Part shown: positions 1 through 5,811 of the stretch, piece by piece
Position numbering within the stretch: the first letter of the stretch is position 1
Layout of the letters: each line of letters begins with the position of its first letter
Assembly: GCA_938017885.1 (NCBI GenBank)
Contig: CALIJD010000204.1
Coordinates: forward strand, 1-8,580
Source: an uncultured Granulicatella sp.
Lineage (GTDB): Bacteria > Bacillota > Bacilli > Lactobacillales > Aerococcaceae
Reading direction: 5' to 3'
DNA: 8,580 nucleotides
The notes under the pieces: model-generated
The model's input: the letters and a program-made list of their open reading frames with translations, nothing else
The model's database searches: none
What the model was told of the DNA's origin: nothing
Made by a program: the position numbers and the translations under genes

Positions 1-2
1 TT

Positions 3-845
3 ATTCAAGAGAATTTAATGCACGTGAATATTGGTGTAGAATCTGCTGCATTAACGTATTATATTTTGCTATCCATTATTCCGATTATTATGTTAATTGC
101 CAATATCATCCCACTTTTACCAATCCCTGTTGATGTTATTTTTAAAACGATGAGAACTATTTTTCCTGCGGATATTAATGAAGTGTTGATTCCGATTTTA
201 AGGAATTACCTTGGCAATTTTAATGGAGGAGCCCTTTCAGTAGGTCTTTTAATTTTATTTTGGCCTGCTTCTCAAATGTTTAGTAGTTTGCAAAGAGCAT
301 TGAATGTTTTATATGGTGCTCCTGTTCGAAGGAATTTTATTTTTGAAAGATTTTTTGCGATTGTAATTGCGATGGCTGCAATTTTAATGATTTTTGCAGT
401 TTCCGTATTGTTTATCTTTGGAGAGCAATTTTTACGTCTTATAGGAGAGTTCTTCTCGTTAAATTTATCAACCATTATTTTAGATTTTTCTTTTATAAAA
501 TGGGCGATACTTTTTATAACGGTATTTTTATTACTGAGTTTTATGTATTTTGCAATTCCAAATGTGAAATGGTCGTTCCTTTATGCTTTGCCTGGAGGAT
601 TCTTTGCAACCATTGGATTTGTATTAATTTCGCAACTATTTTCGATCTATATCCACTATGCAGGGCGAAATTTAACAGCGAATGGTGCATTTGGGACATT
701 GATTGTATTTATGATTTGGCTGTATTTTATAGCCAATGTAATGATTTTAGGTGGAGTTCTGAATGTCATTATTTATCGATTTAGACACCCTAAAAAAGAA
801 ACTGAAGGAGTAACTGATGAAAAAAAAGAACTTAATGTACAATGA
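3..845 (+). CDS. YihY/BrkB (UPF0761) family inner-membrane protein, 5' end missing
   Basis: This is a polytopic membrane protein of the YihY/virulence factor BrkB family. Its biochemical role is not settled; the old label RNase BN is considered wrong for the family. The reading frame is open to the left window edge. The first ATG (18) is unlikely to be the true start, because the family motif AALTYYILLSIIP begins only 9 residues after it and family members normally carry a further N-terminal stretch. Counting from that ATG, hydrophobic segments lie near residues 12-36, 70-91, 112-135, 155-182, 186-212 and 225-252, as expected for six membrane spans. The last one, with GTLIVFMIWLYFIANVMILGG, is the family's conserved C-terminal helix. 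The tail after residue 253 is short and charged. The gene overlaps the rodA start by 29 bp, which suggests cotranscription and perhaps translational coupling. Family assignment is firm; function is unknown. Confidence 0.9.
   Translation: MQENLMHVNIGVESAALTYYILLSIIPIIMLIANIIPLLPIPVDVIFKTMRTIFPADINEVLIPILRNYLGNFNGGALSVGLLILFWPASQMFSSLQRALNVLYGAPVRRNFIFERFFAIVIAMAAILMIFAVSVLFIFGEQFLRLIGEFFSLNLSTIILDFSFIKWAILFITVFLLLSFMYFAIPNVKWSFLYALPGGFFATIGFVLISQLFSIYIHYAGRNLTANGAFGTLIVFMIWLYFIANVMILGGVLNVIIYRFRHPKKETEGVTDEKKELNVQ
804..810 (+). promoter_or_regulatory. Ribosome binding site of rodA inside the yihY-like gene
   Basis: GAAGGAG lies 6 bases before the ATG at 817 and inside the 3' end of the preceding gene. 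It supports the overlapping rodA start rather than the later in-frame ATG at 835, which codes Met7. Confidence 0.8.
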
Positions 846-2064
846 TAAAGATTCACGAATCGATTATGGTGTCATTCTTCCAGTATTATTATTAGCGTTT
901 ATTAGTATTGCTACACTATTTTCTACGACCTATTTAATTAGTGGAAATGGTTCATTAAGAATGGTACTTATGCAAGTTTTGTGGTATGTAGTTGGAGTCA
1001 TTGCAATAATTGTCATTATGCAATTTGATTCGGAGCAACTATGGAAACTGACCACTTGGGGTTATATTTTAGGCTTACTCATGCTATTAGCGGTTCTCTT
1101 CCTCTATGATAGAGCCACATTTGCAGATACGGGGGCGAAGAGTTGGTTCAGATTCGGTACCTTTTCCTTCCAGCCTTCAGAGGTCGTGAAGATTTTTTAT
1201 ATTTTAATCTTAGCAAAAGTTGCGACTTCTCATAATATGAAGACAAAATATAAAACTAGAAGAACAGACTGGCAGTTATTCGTTAAATTAGTGTTATGGG
1301 CAGCTCCAGCATTGATTTTAGTGATCCTACAAAATGACTTAGGGACGACTTTAGTTTTCTTAATGATTTTAGGTGGAATTATGATTATGTCAGGGATTAG
1401 TTGGAAGATTCTCCTTCCAATTATCATTACAGTGATTTTAATTGGAGCCCTTTTAATTTATTTAGTAGTGTATAACCGTCAATTGCTATTAAATATCGGA
1501 TTTAAAAATTATCAATTTGCTCGTATCGATTCGTGGTTAGATCCATATCGTGACCAAGGTGGGAATGGTTTCCAATTGTTCCAAAGTTTGAAGGCAATTG
1601 GCTCTGGTCGGATGTTTGGTAAAGGATTTGGAGTCTCTGATGTTTATGTTCCCGTTCGAGAATCTGACCTTATTTTTGCGACAATTGGAGAAAACTTCGG
1701 ATTCCTAGGGGGAACATTTTTAATCGCGATTTACTTTATTTTGATTTATCAAATGATTCGCGTTTGCTTTGATACGAAGAATGAATTTTATACTTATATC
1801 GCAACAGGCGTTATTATGATGATTCTATTCCACGTTGTTGAAAATATTGGAATGACGATTGGGCTATTACCACTTACAGGGATTCCATTACCATTTATTT
1901 CTCAAGGGGGATCGAGTCTGCTTGGAAATATGATGGGGATAGGACTTATTATGTCGATGCGTTACCACTTCAAGAGCACTATATTTGATGATGAAGAAGA
2001 TGCATTCGGAGCAAAACACCAAGATGCGACCATGTTACGTTTACGTCAGGAGGATGGAAAATGA
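817..2064 (+). CDS. rodA: SEDS-family peptidoglycan glycosyltransferase RodA
   Basis: SEDS proteins polymerise lipid II into glycan strands at the membrane together with a class B penicillin-binding protein. RodA serves peripheral or elongation wall growth and its relative FtsW serves the septum. The 415-residue product has about ten hydrophobic segments. It carries the SEDS landmarks FQPSE (118-122), QNDLGTT (172-178), RIDSWLDP (236-243) and GIPLPFISQGGSS (355-367). D284, in PVRESDLIFATIGENFGF, sits where the catalytic aspartate of the family is found. The PVRESD and FYTYIATG segments and the LLPLTGIPLPFISQGG block are, from memory, closer to lactic-acid-bacterial RodA than to FtsW. No partner penicillin-binding protein is in the window. 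The C-terminal cytoplasmic tail (about 386-415) is acidic (DDEEDAF) and polar. The gene overlaps its upstream neighbour by 29 bp and ends in a 4-bp ATGA overlap with the next gene. RodA versus FtsW is likely but not proven. Confidence 0.88.
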   Translation: MKKKNLMYNDKDSRIDYGVILPVLLLAFISIATLFSTTYLISGNGSLRMVLMQVLWYVVGVIAIIVIMQFDSEQLWKLTTWGYILGLLMLLAVLFLYDRATFADTGAKSWFRFGTFSFQPSEVVKIFYILILAKVATSHNMKTKYKTRRTDWQLFVKLVLWAAPALILVILQNDLGTTLVFLMILGGIMIMSGISWKILLPIIITVILIGALLIYLVVYNRQLLLNIGFKNYQFARIDSWLDPYRDQGGNGFQLFQSLKAIGSGRMFGKGFGVSDVYVPVRESDLIFATIGENFGFLGGTFLIAIYFILIYQMIRVCFDTKNEFYTYIATGVIMMILFHVVENIGMTIGLLPLTGIPLPFISQGGSSLLGNMMGIGLIMSMRYHFKSTIFDDEEDAFGAKHQDATMLRLRQEDGK

Positions 2065-2414
2065 TTGTTTATGTTCACCCAACATGTACAACTTGTAAGA
2101 AAGCTTTAAAATGGTTTGATTTAAATGGAGTAAAGTTTGAGCAAAAGGATATTCGTGAGAACCCGCCAACAGCCAGAGAACTTTTATCCATTAAGAAAAA
2201 TCAGAATTTAGAGTGGAAAAAAATGGCGAATACGAGTGGAGAACTTTACCGCTCTCTTGGCTTAAAAGATAAATTACCTTCGATGAGTGATGAAGAAGCA
2301 GCAAGTCTTCTTTCAAGTAATGGGATGTTAATTAAACGTCCGCTTGTATTGGATAATGGGGTTGCGACGTTTGGCTTCAAAGAAGAAATGTATGAAGAGA
2401 AATGGAAGAGATAA
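2061..2414 (+). CDS. ArsC/Spx-family thioredoxin-fold protein with CxxC (YusI/YffB-like)
   Basis: This is a 117-residue protein of the ArsC/Spx/YffB family, a thioredoxin-like fold. It has the N-terminal motif PTCTTCKKAL with a CxxC pair (C9, C12), as in Spx-like members. It also has NTSGELYRSLG (57-67) and the conserved IKRPLV (91-96), whose arginine R93 matches the conserved arginine of the family. Members include true arsenate reductases, the RNA-polymerase-binding stress regulator Spx, and uncharacterised proteins such as YusI. Length and motifs fit the last group best, and nothing here shows arsenate reduction or polymerase binding. An AGGAGG site at 2048-2053 lies 7 bases before the ATG. 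The start overlaps the rodA stop (ATGA), and the lipoyl-domain gene begins 1 bp after this stop. From memory, Bacillus subtilis also has yusI beside gcvH, which suggests an old linkage. Family is firm; role is unknown. Confidence 0.85.
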   Translation: MIVYVHPTCTTCKKALKWFDLNGVKFEQKDIRENPPTARELLSIKKNQNLEWKKMANTSGELYRSLGLKDKLPSMSDEEAASLLSSNGMLIKRPLVLDNGVATFGFKEEMYEEKWKR

Positions 2415-2415
2415 G

Positions 2416-2781
2416 ATGAAAAAGTATAGTGAAAATGGACTTTGGATTAAAAAAGAAGGAGAAGAGTATGTAATCGGTCTTTCTCCTAAAGGGCAAGATG
2501 ATCTTGGCGATGTGAGCTTTGTTGAATTACTTAAAAATAAAGTAGTAACGACAGAAGATTCCATTATTAGCGTAGAAGCAGCTAAAGCAGTGACTGAACT
2601 GTTATCACCACTTAGCGGAACAGTCGTTGTTTTCCATGACGATTTAGAAGAAAATCCAGAATTCTTAAATGAATTAGCAGAAGAGAAAAACTGGATTCTA
2701 CGCCTAACTGGAGTAGACGAAGCAGCATTCAATGCTTTATTAGATGAAGACCTTCCATGTGAACAATGTGAAGTGAAATAA
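2416..2781 (+). CDS. gcvH: GcvH-like lipoyl-domain protein with Cys-x-x-Cys tail
   Basis: This is a 121-residue relative of glycine cleavage H protein. It shows the family order: YSENGLWIKKEG near the N-terminus, IGLSPKGQDDLGDVSFVEL (20-38), then EAAKAVTELLSPLSG (54-68), which aligns with the canonical ESVKAxSxxxxPVSG. K57 falls on the lipoylated lysine and E54 on the conserved glutamate. The LEENPEFLNELAEEKNWILRL stretch (77-97) matches the family's C-terminal part. In glycine cleavage the lipoyl arm carries aminomethyl groups between the P, T and L proteins, none of which is encoded here. In many Firmicutes H-like proteins instead relay lipoate to 2-oxoacid dehydrogenases. The C-terminus ends in CEQCEVK (C115, C118), which I do not recall from standard H proteins. 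The start at 2416 is chosen because GGAAGAG (2404-2410) lies 5 bases upstream and the ATG follows the previous stop by 1 bp. An earlier in-frame start (2344) would only add residues overlapping the neighbour. Confidence 0.82.
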   Translation: MKKYSENGLWIKKEGEEYVIGLSPKGQDDLGDVSFVELLKNKVVTTEDSIISVEAAKAVTELLSPLSGTVVVFHDDLEENPEFLNELAEEKNWILRLTGVDEAAFNALLDEDLPCEQCEVK

Positions 2782-2794
2782 AGATAAAAAAAAG

Positions 2795-2840
2795 AAAACT
2801 ACGAGTTCTCAACGAGTGAGAATTCGTAGTTTTTTATTTT
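2795..2840. terminator. Bidirectional Rho-independent terminator between convergent genes
   Basis: A 16-bp stem (2795-2810 with 2818-2833) is fully paired apart from one G-U pair and closes a 7-base loop. On the + strand it runs into T-rich TTTTTTATTTT. On the - strand it runs into a long T tract, the complement of the A-rich 2782-2798 stretch. It follows the GcvH-like stop by 13 bp, and its right arm begins directly next to the hydrolase stop, so it can end transcription from both sides. Confidence 0.9.
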
Positions 2841-3580
2841 GTATTTTGCTTTGAGCGATTAACGCGTTCCACAAAATTATCAAATAACCCTTGCATCACA
2901 TTACTATCTTCAATTAATAGTTCAGGATGCCATTGAACGGCAACCACGCTTTGGTCCTCCGATTTAGATTCAAATGCTTCAATAAGCCCATCTGTACTCC
3001 AAGCAACTGGAACAAAATTCGAGGCTAATTGTTTAACCGCTTGGTGATGATAAGAGTTCACAGGAGTGGTTGTTCCAAGTACGCGAGAAAGTTCGCTACC
3101 ACTTGCGATTTGTATCGTATGAGTTGGTTGGCTCGGCATTGTTTTTTGTGTATGTTTCACAGAAATATTATCATATTGTGATTCAATATCTTGGTAGAGT
3201 GTTCCGCCAAGTGCGACGTTCAGAATTTGTAAGCCGCGACACACTGCAAAAATTGGTTTGTGTTGTCTATAAGCTTCTTTAATGAGCTCAATTTCAAACG
3301 CATCACGAGCAGGATAAGTACGTGCCAAGTTAAGATGTGGTTCTTCACCATATAGAAGTGGCGAAACGTCTTGTCCTCCTGCTAATAGGAGTCCATCAAC
3401 CCTAGAGATAAATTCTTTTGCAAATTCTGGGGTACTGATGGGAATGATGACAGGAATCGCTTTTGCTTTTTCAAGACCACGGACAAAACCGTTTGGTGCA
3501 TACGATAAAATGTAGCGATCTTCTTCCGTGTTATCTTGGCGATGATTTCCTGCAATACCAATAAGTGGATAAGTTTGCAT
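2834..3580 (-). CDS. Peptidase C26 / gamma-glutamyl-gamma-aminobutyrate hydrolase-like class I amidotransferase
   Basis: This is a cytoplasmic hydrolase of the PuuD-like C26 family, which cleaves gamma-glutamyl amide bonds using a Cys-His-Glu triad. In the 248-residue product the nucleophile is C114 in FAVCRGLQILN, and H218 and E220 lie in VAVQWHPE. The family markers GLLLAGGQDVSPLLYGEEP (63-81) and NSYHHQAV (175-182) are also present. Substrate cannot be read from sequence; gamma-glutamyl-GABA, gamma-glutamyl polyamines or other gamma-glutamyl compounds are possible. The start at 3580 (MQTYPLIGIAGN) is chosen because AAGAAAGG lies 9 bases upstream. The ATG two codons earlier (3586) would be only 3 bases from that site. 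The longest possible start (3616) falls inside the proposed -10 box. The gene stands alone, convergent with the GcvH-like gene and divergent from suf. It shows no sign of damage. Confidence 0.9.
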   Translation of the reverse strand: MQTYPLIGIAGNHRQDNTEEDRYILSYAPNGFVRGLEKAKAIPVIIPISTPEFAKEFISRVDGLLLAGGQDVSPLLYGEEPHLNLARTYPARDAFEIELIKEAYRQHKPIFAVCRGLQILNVALGGTLYQDIESQYDNISVKHTQKTMPSQPTHTIQIASGSELSRVLGTTTPVNSYHHQAVKQLASNFVPVAWSTDGLIEAFESKSEDQSVVAVQWHPELLIEDSNVMQGLFDNFVERVNRSKQNTK

Positions 3581-3589
3581 GTGCATCAG

Positions 3590-3597
3590 CCTTTCTT
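3590..3597 (-). promoter_or_regulatory. Ribosome binding site of the C26 hydrolase gene
   Basis: AAGAAAGG on the - strand lies 9 bases before the ATG at 3580 and 3 bases before the ATG at 3586, so it favours the shorter start. Confidence 0.65.
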
Positions 3598-3611
3598 CAA
3601 AAATTAGTACC

Positions 3612-3640
3612 ATCATAACTCATTTTCATTGAATTGAAAA
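3612..3640 (-). promoter_or_regulatory. Predicted sigma-A promoter of the C26 hydrolase gene
   Basis: On the - strand, TTTTCA (3640-3635) is separated by 17 bases from TATGAT (3617-3612). That gives 4/6 and 5/6 matches to the consensus hexamers at ideal spacing. Transcription would begin near 3605, leaving about 25 bases of leader that contain the ribosome site. The -35 hexamer is one arm of two nested inverted repeats, TTTTCA-6-TGAAAA (3623-3640) and TTGAAAA-12-TTTTCAA (3634-3659). Confidence 0.55.
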
Positions 3641-3670
3641 GTATTTGTATCATTTTCAAAGAGAGAGTCT

Positions 3671-3691
3671 ATTTGCGAATCGTTCTCAATT
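3671..3691. promoter_or_regulatory. Fur-like palindromic operator over the suf promoter
   Basis: A 21-bp imperfect inverted repeat has arms ATTTGCGAA (3671-3679) and TTCTCAATT (3683-3691), matching at 7 of 9 positions around the centre TCG. Read on the - strand, the core TGAGAAC-G-ATTCGCA matches the 7-1-7 Fur consensus TGATAAT-N-ATTATCA at 10 of 14 positions. The same core fits the PerR consensus less well. It covers the -35 hexamer and most of the spacer of the suf promoter, where a bound repressor would block RNA polymerase. Iron-responsive repression of suf genes by Fur is known in Escherichia coli. Which regulator acts here is inference. Confidence 0.5.
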
Positions 3692-3701
3692 AGGATAAAA
3701 T
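3673..3701 (+). promoter_or_regulatory. Predicted sigma-A promoter of the suf operon
   Basis: TTGCGA (3673-3678), 17 bases, then TAAAAT (3696-3701): 4/6 and 5/6 matches at ideal spacing. Transcription would begin near 3708, giving a leader of about 30 bases. That leaves room for the ribosome site but not for a riboswitch or T-box. Confidence 0.7.
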
Positions 3702-3723
3702 AAGACAGAATAGAATGATTATA

Positions 3724-3729
3724 AAGGAG
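3724..3729 (+). promoter_or_regulatory. Ribosome binding site of sufC, deciding a GTG start
   Basis: AAGGAG lies 8 bases before the GTG at 3738. The nearer ATG at 3731 is out of frame with SufC, so the GTG is the start. Confidence 0.85.
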
Positions 3730-3737
3730 AATGAATC

Positions 3738-4508
3738 GTGGCAACTTTAGAGATTAAAAATCTACATGTATCGATTGAAGACAAAGAAATTTTAAAGGGC
3801 GTTAATTTAACGATTAACACTGGAGAAATTCACGCAGTAATGGGACCAAACGGAACTGGAAAATCAACACTTTCCGCAGCTATTATGGGTCATCCAAGTT
3901 ATGAGGTAACAGAAGGGGAAATCCTATTAGACGGCGAAAACGTCTTAGAAATGGAAGTAGACGAACGCGCTCGTGCAGGTCTATTCTTAGCGATGCAATA
4001 TCCAAGTGAAATCGTTGGGGTGACAAACGCAGAATTCATGCGTTCAGCTATCAACGCTCGTCGTGAAGAAGGCGACAAAATGGGTGTGCGTGAATTCATC
4101 AAGAAACTTGATGAAAAAATGTCCCTATTAGATATGCCAGAAGAAATGGCAGAACGTTACTTAAATGAAGGGTTCTCAGGCGGTGAGAAAAAACGTAATG
4201 AGATTCTTCAATTATTAATGATTGAACCAACCTTTGCGATTTTAGATGAAATCGACTCAGGCTTAGATATTGATGCCCTAAAAGTTGTGTCACGTGGAGT
4301 GAATGCGATGCGTGGAGACCACTTTGGATCATTAATTATTACGCACTACCAACGTCTTTTAAATTACATTGAACCTGATGTAGTACATATTATGATGGAT
4401 GGCCGTGTTGTGATGACAGGAGATGCTTCTCTTGCTCGTCGCCTAGAAGCTGAAGGATACAAAGGAATCAGTGAAGAATTAGGAATCAAGATTGAACATC
4501 AAGAGTAG
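3738..4508 (+). CDS. sufC: Fe-S cluster assembly ATPase SufC
   Basis: SufC is the ABC-type ATPase of the cytoplasmic SufBCD scaffold. ATP binding drives its dimerisation and reshapes SufB-SufD so that a nascent cluster can form. The 256-residue product has Walker [10 protein letters not shown] (36-44, K42), the Q-loop glutamine Q87 in AMQYP, the signature FSGGEKKR (146-153), Walker [13 protein letters not shown] (166-177) and the H-loop H203 in ITHYQR. GEKKRNE with [12 protein letters not shown] is typical of SufC rather than of transport ATPases. Length is normal for the family. The start is GTG with a good ribosome site. It is first in the operon behind the predicted promoter and Fur-like box. 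It is followed by sufD with a 10-bp gap, the order known from Bacillus subtilis sufCDSUB. Confidence 0.97.
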   Translation: MATLEIKNLHVSIEDKEILKGVNLTINTGEIHAVMGPNGTGKSTLSAAIMGHPSYEVTEGEILLDGENVLEMEVDERARAGLFLAMQYPSEIVGVTNAEFMRSAINARREEGDKMGVREFIKKLDEKMSLLDMPEEMAERYLNEGFSGGEKKRNEILQLLMIEPTFAILDEIDSGLDIDALKVVSRGVNAMRGDHFGSLIITHYQRLLNYIEPDVVHIMMDGRVVMTGDASLARRLEAEGYKGISEELGIKIEHQE

Positions 4509-4511
4509 GAG
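4507..4511 (+). promoter_or_regulatory. Ribosome binding site of sufD, deciding a GTG start
   Basis: AGGAG overlaps the sufC stop codon and lies 7 bases before the GTG at 4519. It supports that start over the in-frame TTG at 4492 inside sufC, and it suggests reinitiation by ribosomes finishing sufC. Confidence 0.75.
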
Positions 4512-4518
4512 TGAGATT

Positions 4519-5811
4519 GTGGCAGAGACAAAATTAACCATAACACCAGAAGAAATCACCGCATTCTCTCTTGCAAAGAATGAACCAGAGTGGTTTCTAC
4601 AAACACGTCTAAAAGGCTTAGAACTTGCTAAAACGCTAGATTTACCTTTTATTGAACGTGTGAAATTCCACCGTTGGAACTTATTTCAGTCAACAATTGG
4701 AGAAGGCACTTCAATGATTGAGGAGCTTCCCAAAGTGATTCCAACAGCAGCTGGAAGTGCAAAAATCGTTCAACTAGGTGCGGTATCTTATTGGGAAGAA
4801 ATGAATGCTGAAACAGCCATGAATGATGTTCTAGTGATGGATTTATTTGACGCTTTGGAACAATATCCAGAGCTTGTTAAACCGTACTATATGACAAAAG
4901 CAGTACCAGTCGATGAAGATAGCTTAACGGCTTACCACGCAGCTATGGTCAACTCAGGGGTATTTATTTATATTCCTAAAAATGTAGCCGTGGAAGAAAT
5001 TATTGAATCTCATTTTGTTCAAAATAACTTAGTGGACGAAGCGTTCGTGAAACACGTTTTAATCGTAGCGGATGAAAATAGCTCTGTCTCTTATGTGGAA
5101 CGTTTTGAGAGTGTTGGAGACAAAAAGAATACAGCAAACATTGTTGTAGAAGTGATTGCAAAACAAGGAGCGAAAGTTCAGTTTGCGGCTGTTGATACTT
5201 TAGGTCAATCAACAGATGCGTATGTGAACCGTCGTGGCTATCTTGAAAAAGATGCAACGATTAACTGGGCACTGGGCATTATGAATGACGGAAATGTGAT
5301 TGCAGACTTCGACTCTGAATTACGAGGAGATGGCTCTCATTCACAAGTGAATGTTATCGGTATTTCTACAGGACGCCAAGTACAAGGAATTGATACACGT
5401 GTGACAAACTATGCACCACATTCAGTAGGACATATCCTGCAACACGGTGTTATTTTAGATAAATCAACCTTAACCTTTAACGGAATTGGACATATTATTA
5501 AAGGGGCGAAATTTGCGGATGCCCAACAAGAAAGCCGTGTACTCATGCTTTCTGAAGGGGGACGTGGAGACGCGAACCCAATTCTATTAATTGATGAAAA
5601 TGAAGTAACCGCTGGACACGCAGCAAGTGTGGGACAAGTGGATGATGAACAATTATTCTACCTAACAAGCCGTGGAATCTCAGAAGCTGAGGCAAAACGC
5701 CTTGTGATTCGTGGATTCTTAGGAGCTGTGATTCGTTCCATTCCATCAAGTTCTCTTCAAAAAGAACTTGTGGATATGATTGAACAAAAGTTGGTTGCTA
5801 GCTATGATTAG
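4519..5811 (+). CDS. sufD: Fe-S cluster assembly scaffold protein SufD
   Basis: SufD pairs with SufB and two SufC subunits to form the scaffold complex on which the cluster is assembled. The product is 430 residues from the GTG start, normal for SufD. The N-terminal helical part contains KNEPEWFLQTRLKGLE (20-35), related to [16 protein letters not shown] in SufB of the same operon. The central and C-terminal parts form the shared SufBD beta-helix domain: NSGVFIYIPKNV (145-156), the VNVIGISTG area (277-285), and TAGHAASVGQVDDEQLFYLTSRG ending near 386. H367 in AGHAASVG corresponds to the conserved histidine implicated in cluster formation at the SufB-SufD interface (His360 in E. coli). A SufB-type cysteine is not seen at the equivalent place, which supports SufD. 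The end overlaps sufS by 8 bp. Confidence 0.95.
   Translation: MAETKLTITPEEITAFSLAKNEPEWFLQTRLKGLELAKTLDLPFIERVKFHRWNLFQSTIGEGTSMIEELPKVIPTAAGSAKIVQLGAVSYWEEMNAETAMNDVLVMDLFDALEQYPELVKPYYMTKAVPVDEDSLTAYHAAMVNSGVFIYIPKNVAVEEIIESHFVQNNLVDEAFVKHVLIVADENSSVSYVERFESVGDKKNTANIVVEVIAKQGAKVQFAAVDTLGQSTDAYVNRRGYLEKDATINWALGIMNDGNVIADFDSELRGDGSHSQVNVIGISTGRQVQGIDTRVTNYAPHSVGHILQHGVILDKSTLTFNGIGHIIKGAKFADAQQESRVLMLSEGGRGDANPILLIDENEVTAGHAASVGQVDDEQLFYLTSRGISEAEAKRLVIRGFLGAVIRSIPSSSLQKELVDMIEQKLVASYD

Noticed and set aside
2061..2414. Annotation as a genuine arsenate reductase or as the regulator Spx
   Set aside because: There are no ars genes nearby. The CxxC and length fit the broader uncharacterised YusI/YffB group, so neither specific function can be claimed.
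2344..2415. A 24-residue N-terminal extension of the GcvH-like protein from an upstream in-frame start
   Set aside because: It overlaps the ArsC/Spx-like gene in another frame and does not resemble an H-protein N-terminus. A better start with a ribosome site lies at 2416.
2328..2732. 134-codon open frame on the - strand opposite the GcvH-like gene
   Set aside because: It is antisense to a gene with clear family motifs. Its translation is serine- and threonine-rich with no recognisable motif, as expected of a shadow frame.
2416..2781. Membership of the GcvH-like gene in a lipoyl-linked macrodomain/sirtuin ADP-ribosylation operon
   Set aside because: Such operons carry a macrodomain, a SirTM-type sirtuin and a lipoate ligase gene; none is present in the visible neighbourhood.
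3702..3737. Possible riboswitch or T-box leader upstream of sufC
   Set aside because: The predicted leader is only about 30 bases and is filled by the ribosome site; no conserved aptamer or hairpin pattern is visible.
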